DNA of 64,000 bases, from NCBI GenBank assembly GCA_005784505.1, contig VCAZ01000166.1, positions 682,001 through 746,000 on the forward strand. The letters run 5' to 3'. Shown here piece after piece: positions 36,131-46,596 of this stretch. The notes below the pieces were generated by a model. It was not told where the DNA came from. It worked only from the letters and a program-made list of their open reading frames with translations, and made no database searches. Source of the DNA: Bagarius yarrelli. Its lineage: Eukaryota > Chordata > Actinopteri > Siluriformes > Sisoridae. The translations under genes and the position numbers were made by a program. Within the stretch, counting starts at the first letter, position 1, and each line of letters begins with the position of its first letter.

Positions 36131-37428
36131 TAACACCTTAAAAGATGTCTAATATTATAGGGACAAGAGTTCCTTTTTTTTCTTCTTCTTTTTTTCTGTT
36201 AATATTTTTATTATTATACATATAGCACACTTTCTTCTATATCTTCTATAACACACAATCAGTTATATACATACACAAAACTAGATTACATGTAATTACA
36301 GCAGCTATATGATTTCTATATGCTTTATACACACACACATGCACACACTCGCACGCACTTCCATACATGTATGTGTGCGGTCAGGGGAGACAGAGCCTCA
36401 TCTGTCATCCTAAAAAGTAAAGCAAAAAAAATCACAATAAAATAAAATTATTAATACATTTTCACTGGTCTGTACTATACATGTCATTTCTGTATGAATT
36501 GATTATTTTATTCATTTTAAAGTCAAAAACGCTGAATTTGCGTATTTCCAAATCAAATGGAAGGAAAAGACGCAAAATAAAGGGCAGTGATGACCTTAGC
36601 CTCCGCTCGCGTCCCGACTGTAATTGTCGTGTCCTTGTTGATTTCTCTATTTATGTCACTGATATAATGTTTGTAGACACTTTAATTATATGTCCTCACT
36701 TTGCATAGTCCAGCTAATGTATTTCAGGTATGTGTATAACATATTTATTCTCACTGAGCCAAAAAATAGCAGTGTAAAAAGTATAAAGTGACGTAGGTAT
36801 GTCCTCTGTCTCACCAAAGGGGGCGAGTGTGAGCACAGAGGTTCTCGCTAGCTGAAAAAAATCACACAAGTCTGGAGTATTGTCTCAAAACAGGGGTTAA
36901 AACAGAAAGTAGTCATATATTAGTAATAATAATAGTCATATATTTGTGTCACGTCATTTATATATACGTTCATTCGTATTGAATGAGTTTGAATGGTGGA
37001 TTTGCAATGGCAAATTAAGAACACGCGAATACTGCAGAACAAACACGCTCTCACTGAGCCGCTATAAATTAATGAGCTCATGGGATTATGTTTCTTCTGC
37101 TGTTGCTCCCTTTTCCTCTGAGAGACTGCAAGCGCTTATACACTAGTTAAAAATAATCAAAGTAAAGTTTACCGCAGCAGTCCTCTTATTTCCCTTTTTT
37201 TTTTTGCTCTGACAACGAAAACAGAAGCCTCAAGATTAAAGCGTAAATACTTTATTTTCTTAAAACTGAACTTTCACTTAAAACGAGTTTAATCATAGTC
37301 GTAAATTTTGTCGTAAACTGTGTATACAATTATATAGACTGAGTGTAAATTGTGGAATTTACAGAACAAATGTCAAAAGATGCTATAAATGACATTTATA
37401 TTTTACCTACATGTTTGTGTCAAGATAT
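36131..37428. other. Gene-free sequence
   Basis: Nothing recognised; short frames at 36481 and 36946 have no family similarity. Confidence 0.55.
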
Positions 37429-38238
37429 CAGGGGCGGTTCTATGATTTCATCCTTATAGGGGGTTTAGCCCTCGCTACTATTAGTCAACAATCTCATTCT
37501 CATTTATATTTACGGCATTTGGCAGACTCCTTTATCCAGAGCGACTTACATGTATCTTTTTTTTTTATATACAACTAAGCTATTGGGGGTTAAGGGCCTT
37601 ACTCAGGGGCCCAGCAAAGTAACTTGGTGCTGCTGGGAATCAAACCTCAATCTTCCAATCAGGACGAGTTCAACACCTTAACCACTGCACTACTACTTCC
37701 CTTCTTATCAACTAGTATTTGCGTTAGCTAGCTAAATGCAATGAAATGTTAAATTTTTGGAGCGTGAACAAAAAACTCGATTGATTCAGTTCGTAAAGTG
37801 TGATGATGATTATTAACTACAGTATAAAAAATAATTCTTCACACAGTTTATTATTGTACCTAGTCACGTGCTGTTCTTTCATATGGACAGCTACGTTGAA
37901 ATGGCAAATTTCCGTAGACACTGTACACAATGAGTGCAGTATAACCCAAACATTGTGAGACATTTTGTGAAAGTCATTTTCTTGACATCGTCTTCCGTCT
38001 CTGGCTGACATGCAGCACAAGCATTTGCACTTCTAACAAAGGGTTTGTTAGGCACACGCAGAATAGCAAAGAGAATAAACTCAGATTACATTTTTCATGG
38101 ATTGCCTTTCTTTCTTTATTTTTATTTTAAAAAGAAAAAATTATGCTTTAAAATTTTAGTAGTTTAATATTTTTAAGGGGGCTAAAATAAGATAAAAGGG
38201 GTCTAAAATCCCCCTAAAAAGGGTGTAGAACCACCTCG
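37429..38238 (+). mobile_element. hAT-like MITE with SINE insertion
   Basis: The left end reads CAGGGGCGGTTCTATGATTT (37429-37448). The right end has CTAAAATCCCCCTAAAAAGG and TAGAACCACCTCG (to 38237), the diverged inverse of the left end. Both ends are C/G-rich next to AT-rich interiors, as in hAT-type nonautonomous elements common in teleosts. A family A SINE lies inside at about 37497-37705. Confidence 0.65.
37497..37705 (-). mobile_element. tRNA-headed SINE, family A, copy 5 (inside hAT-like MITE)
   Basis: The inverted order is visible: tail (GGCAGACTCCTTTATCCAGA, GCGACTTACATG), body (GGGGTTAAGGGCCTTACTCA), a decayed B box (GGGAATCAAACCTC) and head (AACACCTTAACCACTGCAC). It is nested within the element at 37429-38238. 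Confidence 0.75.
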
Positions 38239-38242
38239 ACGG

Positions 38243-38405
38243 ATTGGCAGACACGCCTTCAAATCCAAAGCGGTTTACAGTTATAGCATTTATACAACTG
38301 AGTAATTACGGCCTTGTTTAGGGCAGCAGCACCTTGTTGGTGCTGGGTATCAAACAATCTTCTGGTTAGCAGGCCAACACCTTAACCACTGAGCCTTCAC
38401 CTCCC
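38243..38405 (-). mobile_element. tRNA-headed SINE, family A, copy 6 (diverged)
   Basis: It starts immediately after the right end of the hAT-like MITE. Seen are GGCAGACACGCCTTCAAATC (tail), TTACGGCCTTGTTTAGGGC (body), GTGCTGGGTATCAAAC (decayed B box) and AACACCTTAACCACTGAGCC (head). Confidence 0.65.
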
Positions 38406-39198
38406 AAATATTACTCATAACCAATAATCGGCCAATTAAATCATGGTTTTAAGATACCTTAATCTGACTCTGAAAAATTCAGTAAGTAAATTGAATAATT
38501 GCATAGAGCTTTGAACAGCGGACATTGCAAATTTGACTTCTTTCTAACAAAGTTAACATCCCTATTTATATTTATTTACTTAGAATTAACAGTGATTAGA
38601 AAAATCTTAATTAATGTCATAATTTGTGGTCTGACCGTAAATGTATGTGTTATAAATCCTGGAGTGTTTGAGATGGAGTGTCTAGGAAGTGCTGCTGTGA
38701 ATCAAAATCATGAAGCCATCTGATAAGTGTTAAGATCCATCAATGTTTATATGAGCAATTAACAAACGAGCCTTGAAACACTTTGTTTTAAACTGCTTCG
38801 CAGGAGAATTCGATAGAAAAGGATAAATGAAATAAATAAAGTGTGTCATGCTGCGCCTGAAAGTTTGATAAACACTAGTCACACTAGTCAGACGAAATAT
38901 GGGAAAGTGGCGGACAGAAATACACGCATTCGACTGCCAAATGTACCATGGTGATTTGGCATTTATTCAGACGTTATAATTCTTTCAATAGCAGGGTGGC
39001 TAAGTGATTGGCTAGTTGTAACTTTTCAGCTCCTGTAATGCTTAAAAAGAAAACTTTTGGGCAGAAAGTTTTTTTTCAGAGATTTTTTTTTTTTTTTTTT
39101 TTTGCTGATAAAATCAGCATTTTGTTTTTTGAATGAATAACAGTGTTGGCAGTTATAAGCACAGAATCACCAGCAGTGAATTAATAATTTAAGGTTAA

Positions 39199-39229
39199 TG
39201 TGTATGTGTGTGTGTGTGTGTGTGTGTGT
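39199..39229. repeat. (GT)n microsatellite
   Basis: GT units after TGTGTATG, followed by a T-run. Confidence 0.9.
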
Positions 39230-39300
39230 TTTGTTTTTTTTTCCCAAACTGTTGGACAAAACCCCTGAGCTCCGTGAGATATTCTAGTTCTGCTTGGAGT

Positions 39301-39555
39301 GAAAAAAACAAGTGTCCTAAACACCTTTAAGATAAACTGGAACAATAAGTACACCTCAGACATCCTCACCTCAACATTAGAGTCTGATCAAACTAATACT
39401 ATTGTGTCTGGATTAACACAAATACTGACAGTCACGCTCCCAATCTGAAGTTTTCCCAGAGGTTTGCAGGTTTTTATAGGAGTAAGACTAAATGCTGAAT
39501 GTTCCAAAAACACATATGGATGTGATGCTCAGGTGTTTTAATACTTTTGTTTAGG
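39301..39555 (-). mobile_element. MITE, family M1, copy 3
   Basis: It shares the same internal order as the 14.0-kb copy: GATAAACTGGAACAATAAG, CTCAACATTAGAGTCTGATC, then AAAAACACATATGGATGTGA and AGGTGTTTTAATACTTTTG at the end. It is truncated on the left. It directly abuts the degenerate telomere-like array that starts near 39553. Confidence 0.65.
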
Positions 39556-40015
39556 TATTGGGTTAAGATTTGGGTTAGCGTTGGGTTTAGAATTAGGGTT
39601 TGGGTTAGGTTTTGGGATAGGGTTGGGATTTAGTTTAGGGTAAGGGTTTAGGTTGGGATTTGTGTTAGGTTTTAACTTTGGGGTTGGATTAGAGTTTGGA
39701 TTGGAGTTTGGGTTAGGTTTTATCTTTGGGTCTGGGTAAGAATTTGAATTAGGTTTTATCTTCGGGTTTGGGTTAGGGTTTGGATTATGGTGTGTATTAG
39801 GGTTTATCTTTGGTTTCGGGTTAGAGTTTGGATTAGAATTTGGTTTAGGTTTAATCTTTGGGCTTGTTTTAGAGTTTTAGTTAGGGTTAGAGTTAGGTTT
39901 AGAGTTAAAGGTAGAGGGGAGGGTTATGGTTTGGGTTTAGGTTAGGGTTTGGATTAGGATTATGTTTTGGGTTAGAGTTAGGGTTATGAGTTGGAGTTTG
40001 GGTTAGGGTTACATT
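39553..40015. repeat. Degenerate telomere-like (TTAGGG-related) array
   Basis: About 460 bases of imperfect units such as GGGTTAGGGTTTGGGTTAGG and GGTTTTATCTTTGGGTTT run on the plus strand, related to TTAGGG but with many TTTGGG and TTGGGA variants. It abuts a MITE end on the left. It is interstitial, not a chromosome end. Confidence 0.8.
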
Positions 40016-41282
40016 TTTAAGTAAAGTTTTGTTCGTTTTTTTTGCTTGTTTGTTTCTGTATCTGCTGATTGGCTGTAGCCATGTTCTATATGCAAATGAA
40101 TCATTTTTTGACATTGCAAACATATTTAAATAGAAATTTAATATTTAGGAATATACATAAGAATTCAGGTTTTTTTTTTATAATCAGCAACCTCTAACTT
40201 TGAAGCTTAAATGACAGAAATTGAATTAAAATCTGTAAAGTTTTTTCATGTTTTCATATCAACGCTATAAACTTCTATCTTATTATTCAGTTATTCATCT
40301 TAAAGCAGATTACTCGATAACTATGAATTATTCATTAAGTACAGTCAAACTAATTGATTATGTTAAGGTATGAGTTTGGATTTGTGTGTTTTAGAAAAAA
40401 GTCACTTTTTGTTGTTTTTGAAAATGTCCTGCTAACCACTTGGATGGCTTTAGAAACTTTGATTGGAAAGCAGAGTAAATCAAGCAGGATGAAAAAGAAG
40501 ATTTAATGTAAAATACGGTATATTAGATGAGATCTGTGTTTAAATAGTAGCAGAAAGCATTAGAAAGAGGAGCGGTAAAGAACGCGCAGAACCGCACGGC
40601 ACCTAATTACACGCTGAGGGGTTTTTTTATAAAGAAGAAAACAGGCTTATACAACCAAAGAAAGCAAGCAGGTGAAGAAAGAGAAAAACAGGAGCGAGCG
40701 AACATGCAAAAGGTACATATTGAGTGTCAAATGGGACGGAGCGAAAGGCATAAAAGGGAGAGGGAAAGAGCTGGGTCAGATAGGGAGGGAGAAAAGCGGC
40801 TTTTTAGAAATAGGTCTCTATAGTAACCGAGGCATAATTTGCTTGGTGGAAGCGTACGAGTAAAAAGAAGCATTTACTGACTCTGCTTGAGCCCACCACT
40901 GTAATTACTACACCCATACAGAGAGAAAGAAAGAAAGCAAGAAAGAGTGAGATGGGGAAAGCATAAAGATGTAGGATAAACCAAAGACAGCTGTGGATCA
41001 GCTTTCTTATTTGTCTTAGTTGTATGAAATATGTCGCTGGAACCAGGGACGCTGTTAGCTTTCTTAGCTAAATTTACTCTAGCTAAATGACATAAAGGTT
41101 AGCACTGAAAGCTAAAGTAAACATTTTTTTCTTTACCCTTAAATAATAGAACACATCTAATAGCATTTGTAGTTTGTAAATATTCTAAAGGTTTGCCATT
41201 CAGAGTCCAAATAAAATCCAGTTTCCTGGCATGTAGGTCAGAATTTGAGACCCAATTTATTCCTGGTTTAGGTTTGATATAC
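40016..41282. other. Gene-free sequence
   Basis: AT-rich, then a purine-rich part (40540-40960) with a short frame at 40672-40863 that I do not recognise. Confidence 0.5.
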
Positions 41283-41306
41283 GTGTGTGTGTGTGTGTGT
41301 GTGTGT
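41283..41306. repeat. (GT)n microsatellite
   Basis: Twelve GT units. Confidence 0.92.
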
Positions 41307-41567
41307 TCATTTTGTGTAAAATCAAATCAACATGTTTTCACTTTTGATTGTCTCATCTCTCCATTCCAACACGTCCATTTGTTCTGTCTGTCCCCCAATT
41401 TGCATATTAAGAGCCCAAACCTGTCAAACAAAGGGGCATCACATGTTCACACCCGCACAATAGCACTTCACTGCTTGACATTTCGATATTCACACACTCT
41501 TGATACACTTTCGCTGTCATTTGTGTATCTGCACTGGCAAATTGATTTAACTGAAGGTGCGAAGCGT

Positions 41568-41574
41568 GTGTTGT

Positions 41575-41628
<54 letters not shown>
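41568..41628. repeat. (GT)n microsatellite
   Basis: About 28 GT units with one TAT interruption. Confidence 0.95.
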
Positions 41629-41630
<2 letters not shown>

Positions 41631-41905
41631 GGGCCAGTCAAGAGGCAAGTTAATTGCAGTGCAGAGGCTGGTGTGTACAAGCTGGTTGATTACAGTATTA
41701 AGGCTTTAGAGAGAGTGTTACAGCAGGTTTGTGTGTGTTTGATGCTGCCAGTCTGCGCATGTAGCGATAACAGGATTAACTGCCCCCCCTAGCCTCCACC
41801 ATATAACAGGGATGAAGAGAGAGGAACGAAGAAGAAATGAGGGAGGAAAGAGGGACATAAGTGACACTGATAGGGCTAAAGAATTTATGAAGTGTGAGAG
41901 CGTGC

Positions 41906-41908
<3 letters not shown>

Positions 41909-41944
<36 letters not shown>
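41909..41944. repeat. (GA)n microsatellite
   Basis: Eighteen GA units. Confidence 0.94.
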
Positions 41945-41945
<1 letters not shown>

Positions 41946-42495
41946 AAGGGAAGACGATGGTGAATGAAGTGGCAGCAGTAAGTCACAGTTTGTCATTTAT
42001 GGGTGCATCCAGTCAGCCTCTTGCATCACTCACTTCGGCTGTCTGTCAGGTCAGTTCCTTCTCTAAAAGATCAATAAAACTTTATTGAAAAAAAAAGAGC
42101 AAAGTTGAACAGAAAAGGAATCCAGTTTTAAAGCTGCACCTAAGCATTCGAGTGAGCAAGTCAGGAGTGAATCCTGAAGGAGCACAAGGTGACTGTTCCC
42201 CGTTTAGCCCCGATTCTTAATTAGCTCGGCACCACTGAGACCGTCTGCACCCAGCTCTACATTTATATAAATCAAAAGTCCCCGATGCTTACAGATATGA
42301 CCTCTACAACAAGCACCCAGCTGCACAAAGTGCTAGCCAGCCCAATAAAAGAACACAGGAGCTGCAGATATGCCATCAAACGCTACACTCTGCAGAGCAC
42401 TAGAGTGGAACAGTGGTAAACCAGCTGACATGAATGAAAAGGCTTAGTCACAAGTGTACTTACAGCTAGAACTATAGTAACACTGCCATCTACAT

Positions 42496-42519
42496 AGATA
42501 GATAGATAGATAGATAGAT
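42496..42519. repeat. (GATA)n microsatellite
   Basis: Six GATA units. Confidence 0.9.
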
Positions 42520-42616
42520 TTTCATTTATATATATACACAGATTTATAAGTGTGTAAATGGAAAATTCTGTATTATTATAAATACTAGTAATATAAATAT
42601 ATATTAAAAAACATAT

Positions 42617-42875
42617 ATATATTCAACTTCATTGTGCAAGGTACGTGTACAGAGCCAATGAAATGCATTTTTTGTATATCCCATCTTAGTAAGTTGGGGG
42701 TCAGGGCGCAGGGTCAGCTATGATACAGTGCCCCTGGAGCAGGAGGGGTTAAGGGGTCTTGCTCAAGGACCCAACAGTGGTTGACTTGCCAGAGGTGGGG
42801 GCTTGAACCCAGGTGTTTCTGGTCTTCAGATTAACAACTCAGCACCTTAACCATTTGAGCCACCCTGCCCCTATA
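42617..42875 (-). mobile_element. tRNA-headed SINE, family C, copy 1
   Basis: On the minus strand the head GGGGCAGGGTGGCTCAAATG precedes GGTTAAGGTGCTGAG and the B box GGGTTCAAGCCCC (inverse at 42791-42803). The body has GGTCCTTGAGCAAGACCCCT. The tail ends with ATTTCATTGGCTCTGTACAC and AATGAAGTTGAAT. That tail is nearly shared with the LINE 3' end at 4838-4897. Confidence 0.72.
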
Positions 42876-44244
42876 TCTATGTATCTGTAATCTGTAAATA
42901 CTATTAATATTATGATCATTATTGTTATTGTTGTTCTATTACGCATTTTTTTTTTTTATATTTTTATATTAGAATTATTATTTTTATGTATTTTTTTATG
43001 TAACTTAAAAAATTATTTCTCAAAACAAACCATAATTTAATTTTTTTGCTTGTTTACAGATACATAGAGATAGCAGCACAATTTATTATTATTATTATTA
43101 TAATGGCAAGGTGTTTAATTCTTTTTGTTTTTCTAAAACACACACACAAAAACCTAAAACAAAAAAAAAATTCTTTGTAAATGTGAAACAAATAAATAAT
43201 TGTTTCTATCGCATTCGATGTCCCAGTCCCTCTGTCTTTTCTACACACACCTGCAATACACAGCTGCTCTCAGAAACATCTCTAGACTATTAGCTGTATT
43301 TTATTTCTCTTAGAGAAATGACGCAGACATGACTAAGTGCTGAAAGGAACCTGTGGGTTAATTAAACAAAAAGGTGGGTGGCCTATTAAAATCCTAGCGG
43401 GTGAAACCTTTGGAATAATTATGCTTTGCGTTCCATGGGAGCATGTGGCTCTGTTCTGCAGAAATCCTCTAGAGGGACAAGCCTATAGGGAAAAATTGTC
43501 CGGTATATAATCATGTGAGAGTAATGATCTATTCGGGGGCGGGGGGTTGGGGGGGCAGACATATGTTAGCCTAGATGCAATTCGACTTTTGAGAAAGAGG
43601 ACATGGAGGAACTGCAGGATTTATCAAAAATACTCTTGATCTGTTGGTAAGAGCAATGGCCGTTATCGACAAAACATTATTTACAGCTGGCAATTTAGCA
43701 TAGAGATGAAAACGATGGACCACCAGCTGCTGTCACACACGGTGGTCATGCTGATTACTGCCTGAACACAAGCTCTCATGGGAACTCTGTGATAAAAACA
43801 AGGCAAATTAATTCTGTCTTTCGGTCACCTGTTTGTTCATTCGCATTCTTCCCCTCGCTCACAGGCACCCAGTTAGTCTCTCTTTCTTTCTCTAATAATA
43901 AGACTCACTCAGACATTAGAGATATTATGTACATGATTTATAGCTTTACTCTGGCATACATCTTTCATGCACCAAGTTCAGTCATGCATTTGTCTTCTTT
44001 GAGAACTCATACATGCTGAGAGGCCTATTCAGACTGCGAGCGGGATTCATGCCGTCAGCCTCTGAAGGAATACTTTAAACGCGGGGAGGAAATAAAAGAC
44101 ATATGAAATAGAGACGATCATAGACCATTGTGTGGAGTCTAAATAAAAAAAATCTCCTAAATGAGAACATCACTTCACCTACAACATGATAACCATCAAA
44201 GGAATAAAGGATATTTCTTTAAAAATAACATTTGAATGAGGTAC
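42876..44244. other. Gene-free; candidate regulatory blocks
   Basis: It is AT-rich to 43270. Then come non-repetitive blocks at 43330-43480 and 43590-43820 with a G-run cluster between them (43535-43556). No exon recognised. Confidence 0.5.
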
Positions 44245-44390
44245 ACAGAAAAGGGCAAAAGTATTGGCACACTTAGCCATCACTAAGTGTTTTTTTTTTA
44301 CTTTTATTCCTATAATATCCTTAAAACTCCTGAAAAGGCTTTTTACTAGTATATAAAGTCTGGATGGGGAGGTCTGGGGTTCAGTTTATC
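44245..44390 (+). mobile_element. MITE, family M1, fragment interrupted by a LINE tail
   Basis: It begins GGGCAAAAGTATTGGCAC, an M1-type end, and reaches GATGGGGAGGTCTGGGG, which parallels the 6.8-kb copy. At about 44391 it is cut off by another dispersed repeat (44392-44640). Confidence 0.45.
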
Positions 44391-44391
44391 A

Positions 44392-44640
44392 ATTCAAGTC
44401 ACTTTTATTTCTATAGCGCTTTTAACAATCAGGATTGTTTTAAAGCAGCTTTACAGAAATACATCAGAGACGACGATATTAAACATTTATTAGAACAGTC
44501 AATTTGATTTATATCCATAAATTTGGAGTCCCCAACTAAGCAAGCCAGAGGCGACAGCGGCAAGGAACCAAAACTCCATCGGTGACAAAATGGAGAAAAA
44601 AACCTTGGGAGAACCAGGCTCTGTCGGGGGGTCAGTTCTC
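44392..44640 (-). mobile_element. LINE/SINE 3' tail repeat, family D, copy 1
   Basis: On the minus strand it ends with AAAGCGCTATAGAAATAAAA and GTGACTTGAATTG. Inside is GCAAGCCAGAGGCGACAGCG (44540-44559) followed by GCAAGGAACC, a widespread teleost repeat. It may extend to about 44880. It interrupts MITE M1 at 44391. Confidence 0.6.
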
Positions 44641-45039
44641 TTCTGACCAGATAAACCAGTATGCTGCAGTAAAGTTTTTGTGGTCTTTAGAAGACAAGAA
44701 AAACTGCCTTATTGTCCCCAAGTGATGGTGGCGACGGTGAGCTCGGAATAACAAAGAACAGACATGTGTTAGCATAGATGCAATTAGACTGGTTATAAAC
44801 AAATACACTATGTGTTGGTGGTGTTTTCCGGTTCCGGTTGACCTGATTATTGCAGGATCCATTAACGGATTTGAATAATAAAAATGTGTGTATTATGTGT
44901 AAGCAGGTTAAAGAGTTTTGAACTGGCAGAGTGTGTCTGCCTCCTCAACAGTGCAAGGTAGGTTATTCCAAATTTATGTTTATTTATGTGGTATTAAGGG
45001 TTGAGTCAGAGTCAGGGTTTTTTTTTGCAGGGCACTCGA

Positions 45040-45725
45040 GTTCTTCCACTCCAATCAAGTAGATTTTCAGGAAAAAAAGGTACTTTTAAGAGTGGGTTTA
45101 ACTGACCTTACATTTACTCTCATTCATCATGTTCCATATAATGAGATGACGAATCTTGCTATAGGCTGCAACCGTCTGAAGTACGTATGTAAAACCTGCT
45201 CATTTTTTAATTTGTTGATTGGAAGACCTGGGTCCCGGGTCAAGCCCCACCGCCGCCAGTCTGCCACTGTCGCGTCCTTGAGCAAGACCCTTTACCCTTC
45301 CTGCTCCAGGGGCGCTGTATTATAGCTGACCCTGCACTCTGACCCCAACCTTTCTAAGATGGGATATGCAAAGAAAGAAATTTCACTGTGCTGTAAAAAA
45401 TATATGTGACAAAATAAAGACATTTATAGTGGAGGCCGGACACTCAATCAATTTCTTACATCTTATGCAATGACCTCTATGCGACCAAAACTATTTTGTA
45501 TTTTATGTAGTCGATTGTTAGTATTTTTTCTGGATTTAGGATTTTTTTTTCCTTATTTAATTAGATCCAAAGTAACTACAGTAGTAACTCGCTACTTGAG
45601 TAGTTTTATCATTTTCAATATTCCTCTCTTACTCAAGTCACTTTAAACATTATTACTTTTACTTATACTTGAATTATCATTTTTTAAGTAGTTAAGTACA
45701 ATTTCTGCCTCCTCTACTCTCCTCT
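45040..45725 (+). mobile_element. MITE, family M2, copy 2, carrying a SINE
   Basis: It shares with the 5.5-kb copy the block TTTAACTGACCTTACATTTA (45098-45117), then GTCGATTGTTAGTATTTTTT (45510-45529) and a CTACTTGAGTAGT block near 45592. Between them lies a family C SINE (45222-45425), absent from the 5.5-kb copy, so the SINE inserted into the MITE. Confidence 0.65.
45222..45425 (+). mobile_element. SINE, family C, copy 2 (inside MITE M2)
   Basis: Same family as the 42.6-kb copy: GGGTCAAGCCCCAC (decayed B box), GTCCTTGAGCAAGACCCTTT, CTCCAGGGGCGCTGTATTAT and CTAAGATGGGATATGCAAAG. It ends ACAAAATAAAGACATTTATA. The head before the B box is missing. It interrupts MITE M2. Confidence 0.7.
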
Positions 45726-45741
45726 GGCAATGCTACAACAT

Positions 45742-45815
45742 GCAAAGGAATTCTTTACAGTGTGGGAGTGCTGGTACGATGTCCACAAATATTTGGCCAT
45801 ATAGTGTATCATGGT
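45742..45815 (-). mobile_element. MITE, family M1, terminal fragment
   Basis: The sequence GATGTCCACAAATATTTGG followed by CCATATAGTGTA is the terminal segment of the common teleost MITE. Only about 75 bases remain. It lies next to the end of another MITE (family M2). Confidence 0.6.
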
Positions 45816-46049
45816 AAACTATTTCTGCCACTGGTTATTATTTCTGTCATAAGGTTATACCTACAGTGTATTTGAAATGAACATTGCCACAGACTGTAGT
45901 GTTTTTATTTCAGGAAGATTTTGGTCATAGCTTATTTAGACGGTTATGCGTCTCCTCAATGTGGGTTTCCTAATGACCACTTAGAATTAAACAGAAATAA
46001 AATATTACCTCATCTGTAACCGCTAGCTGTTTTTGGATTGCCCATCATC

Positions 46050-46079
46050 CTCGTGTGTGTATGTGTGTGTGTGTGTGTG
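46050..46079. repeat. (GT)n microsatellite
   Basis: GTGTGTGTATG then ten GT units. Confidence 0.9.
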
Positions 46080-46557
46080 ATCCAGTAACTAGACTTATAT
46101 TCCAACCACAAGCCAGAAAGCATTCTGAGAGCAGTACAATGCAGTGAATCAGCCATTTATTCAAAAATGTTCTCATTTTCATTGAGCCAAAAAAATATAT
46201 TGTAGATTTTTTTAATAAACAATGTTTATAGGCTCAACTTTGAAATATTTTTAGTAGCCCATATTCGGTTTATATTATATATATTTTTTCCACTGTTATT
46301 ATATAAATATAGTAATGATTTTTTTTTTTTTTTTTTTTAGTATGAAAATAATTTCTCATGAAAAACTAACTTTTATTTATTTGTTTGTTCATTTACACAC
46401 ACATGCATACAGGCAAACCTGCATTATTTAAAATCTTCTTCTTTGTTATTTTATTATTAATATTATACATATTTAAAATATTTTAAGTGTTTAAAAGATT
46501 TAACATTATTTATTTTAATACACAAACAAACATACAGACGTGCGCCATCTAAATGGA

Positions 46558-46561
<4 letters not shown>

Positions 46562-46596
<35 letters not shown>
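46562..46596. repeat. (ATA)n microsatellite
   Basis: Eleven ATA/AAT units. Confidence 0.93.

Noticed and set aside
41193..41792. 199-codon plus-strand ORF
   Set aside because: Crosses two (GT)n repeats (Cys-Val runs) and shows no domain; kept open by the repeats.
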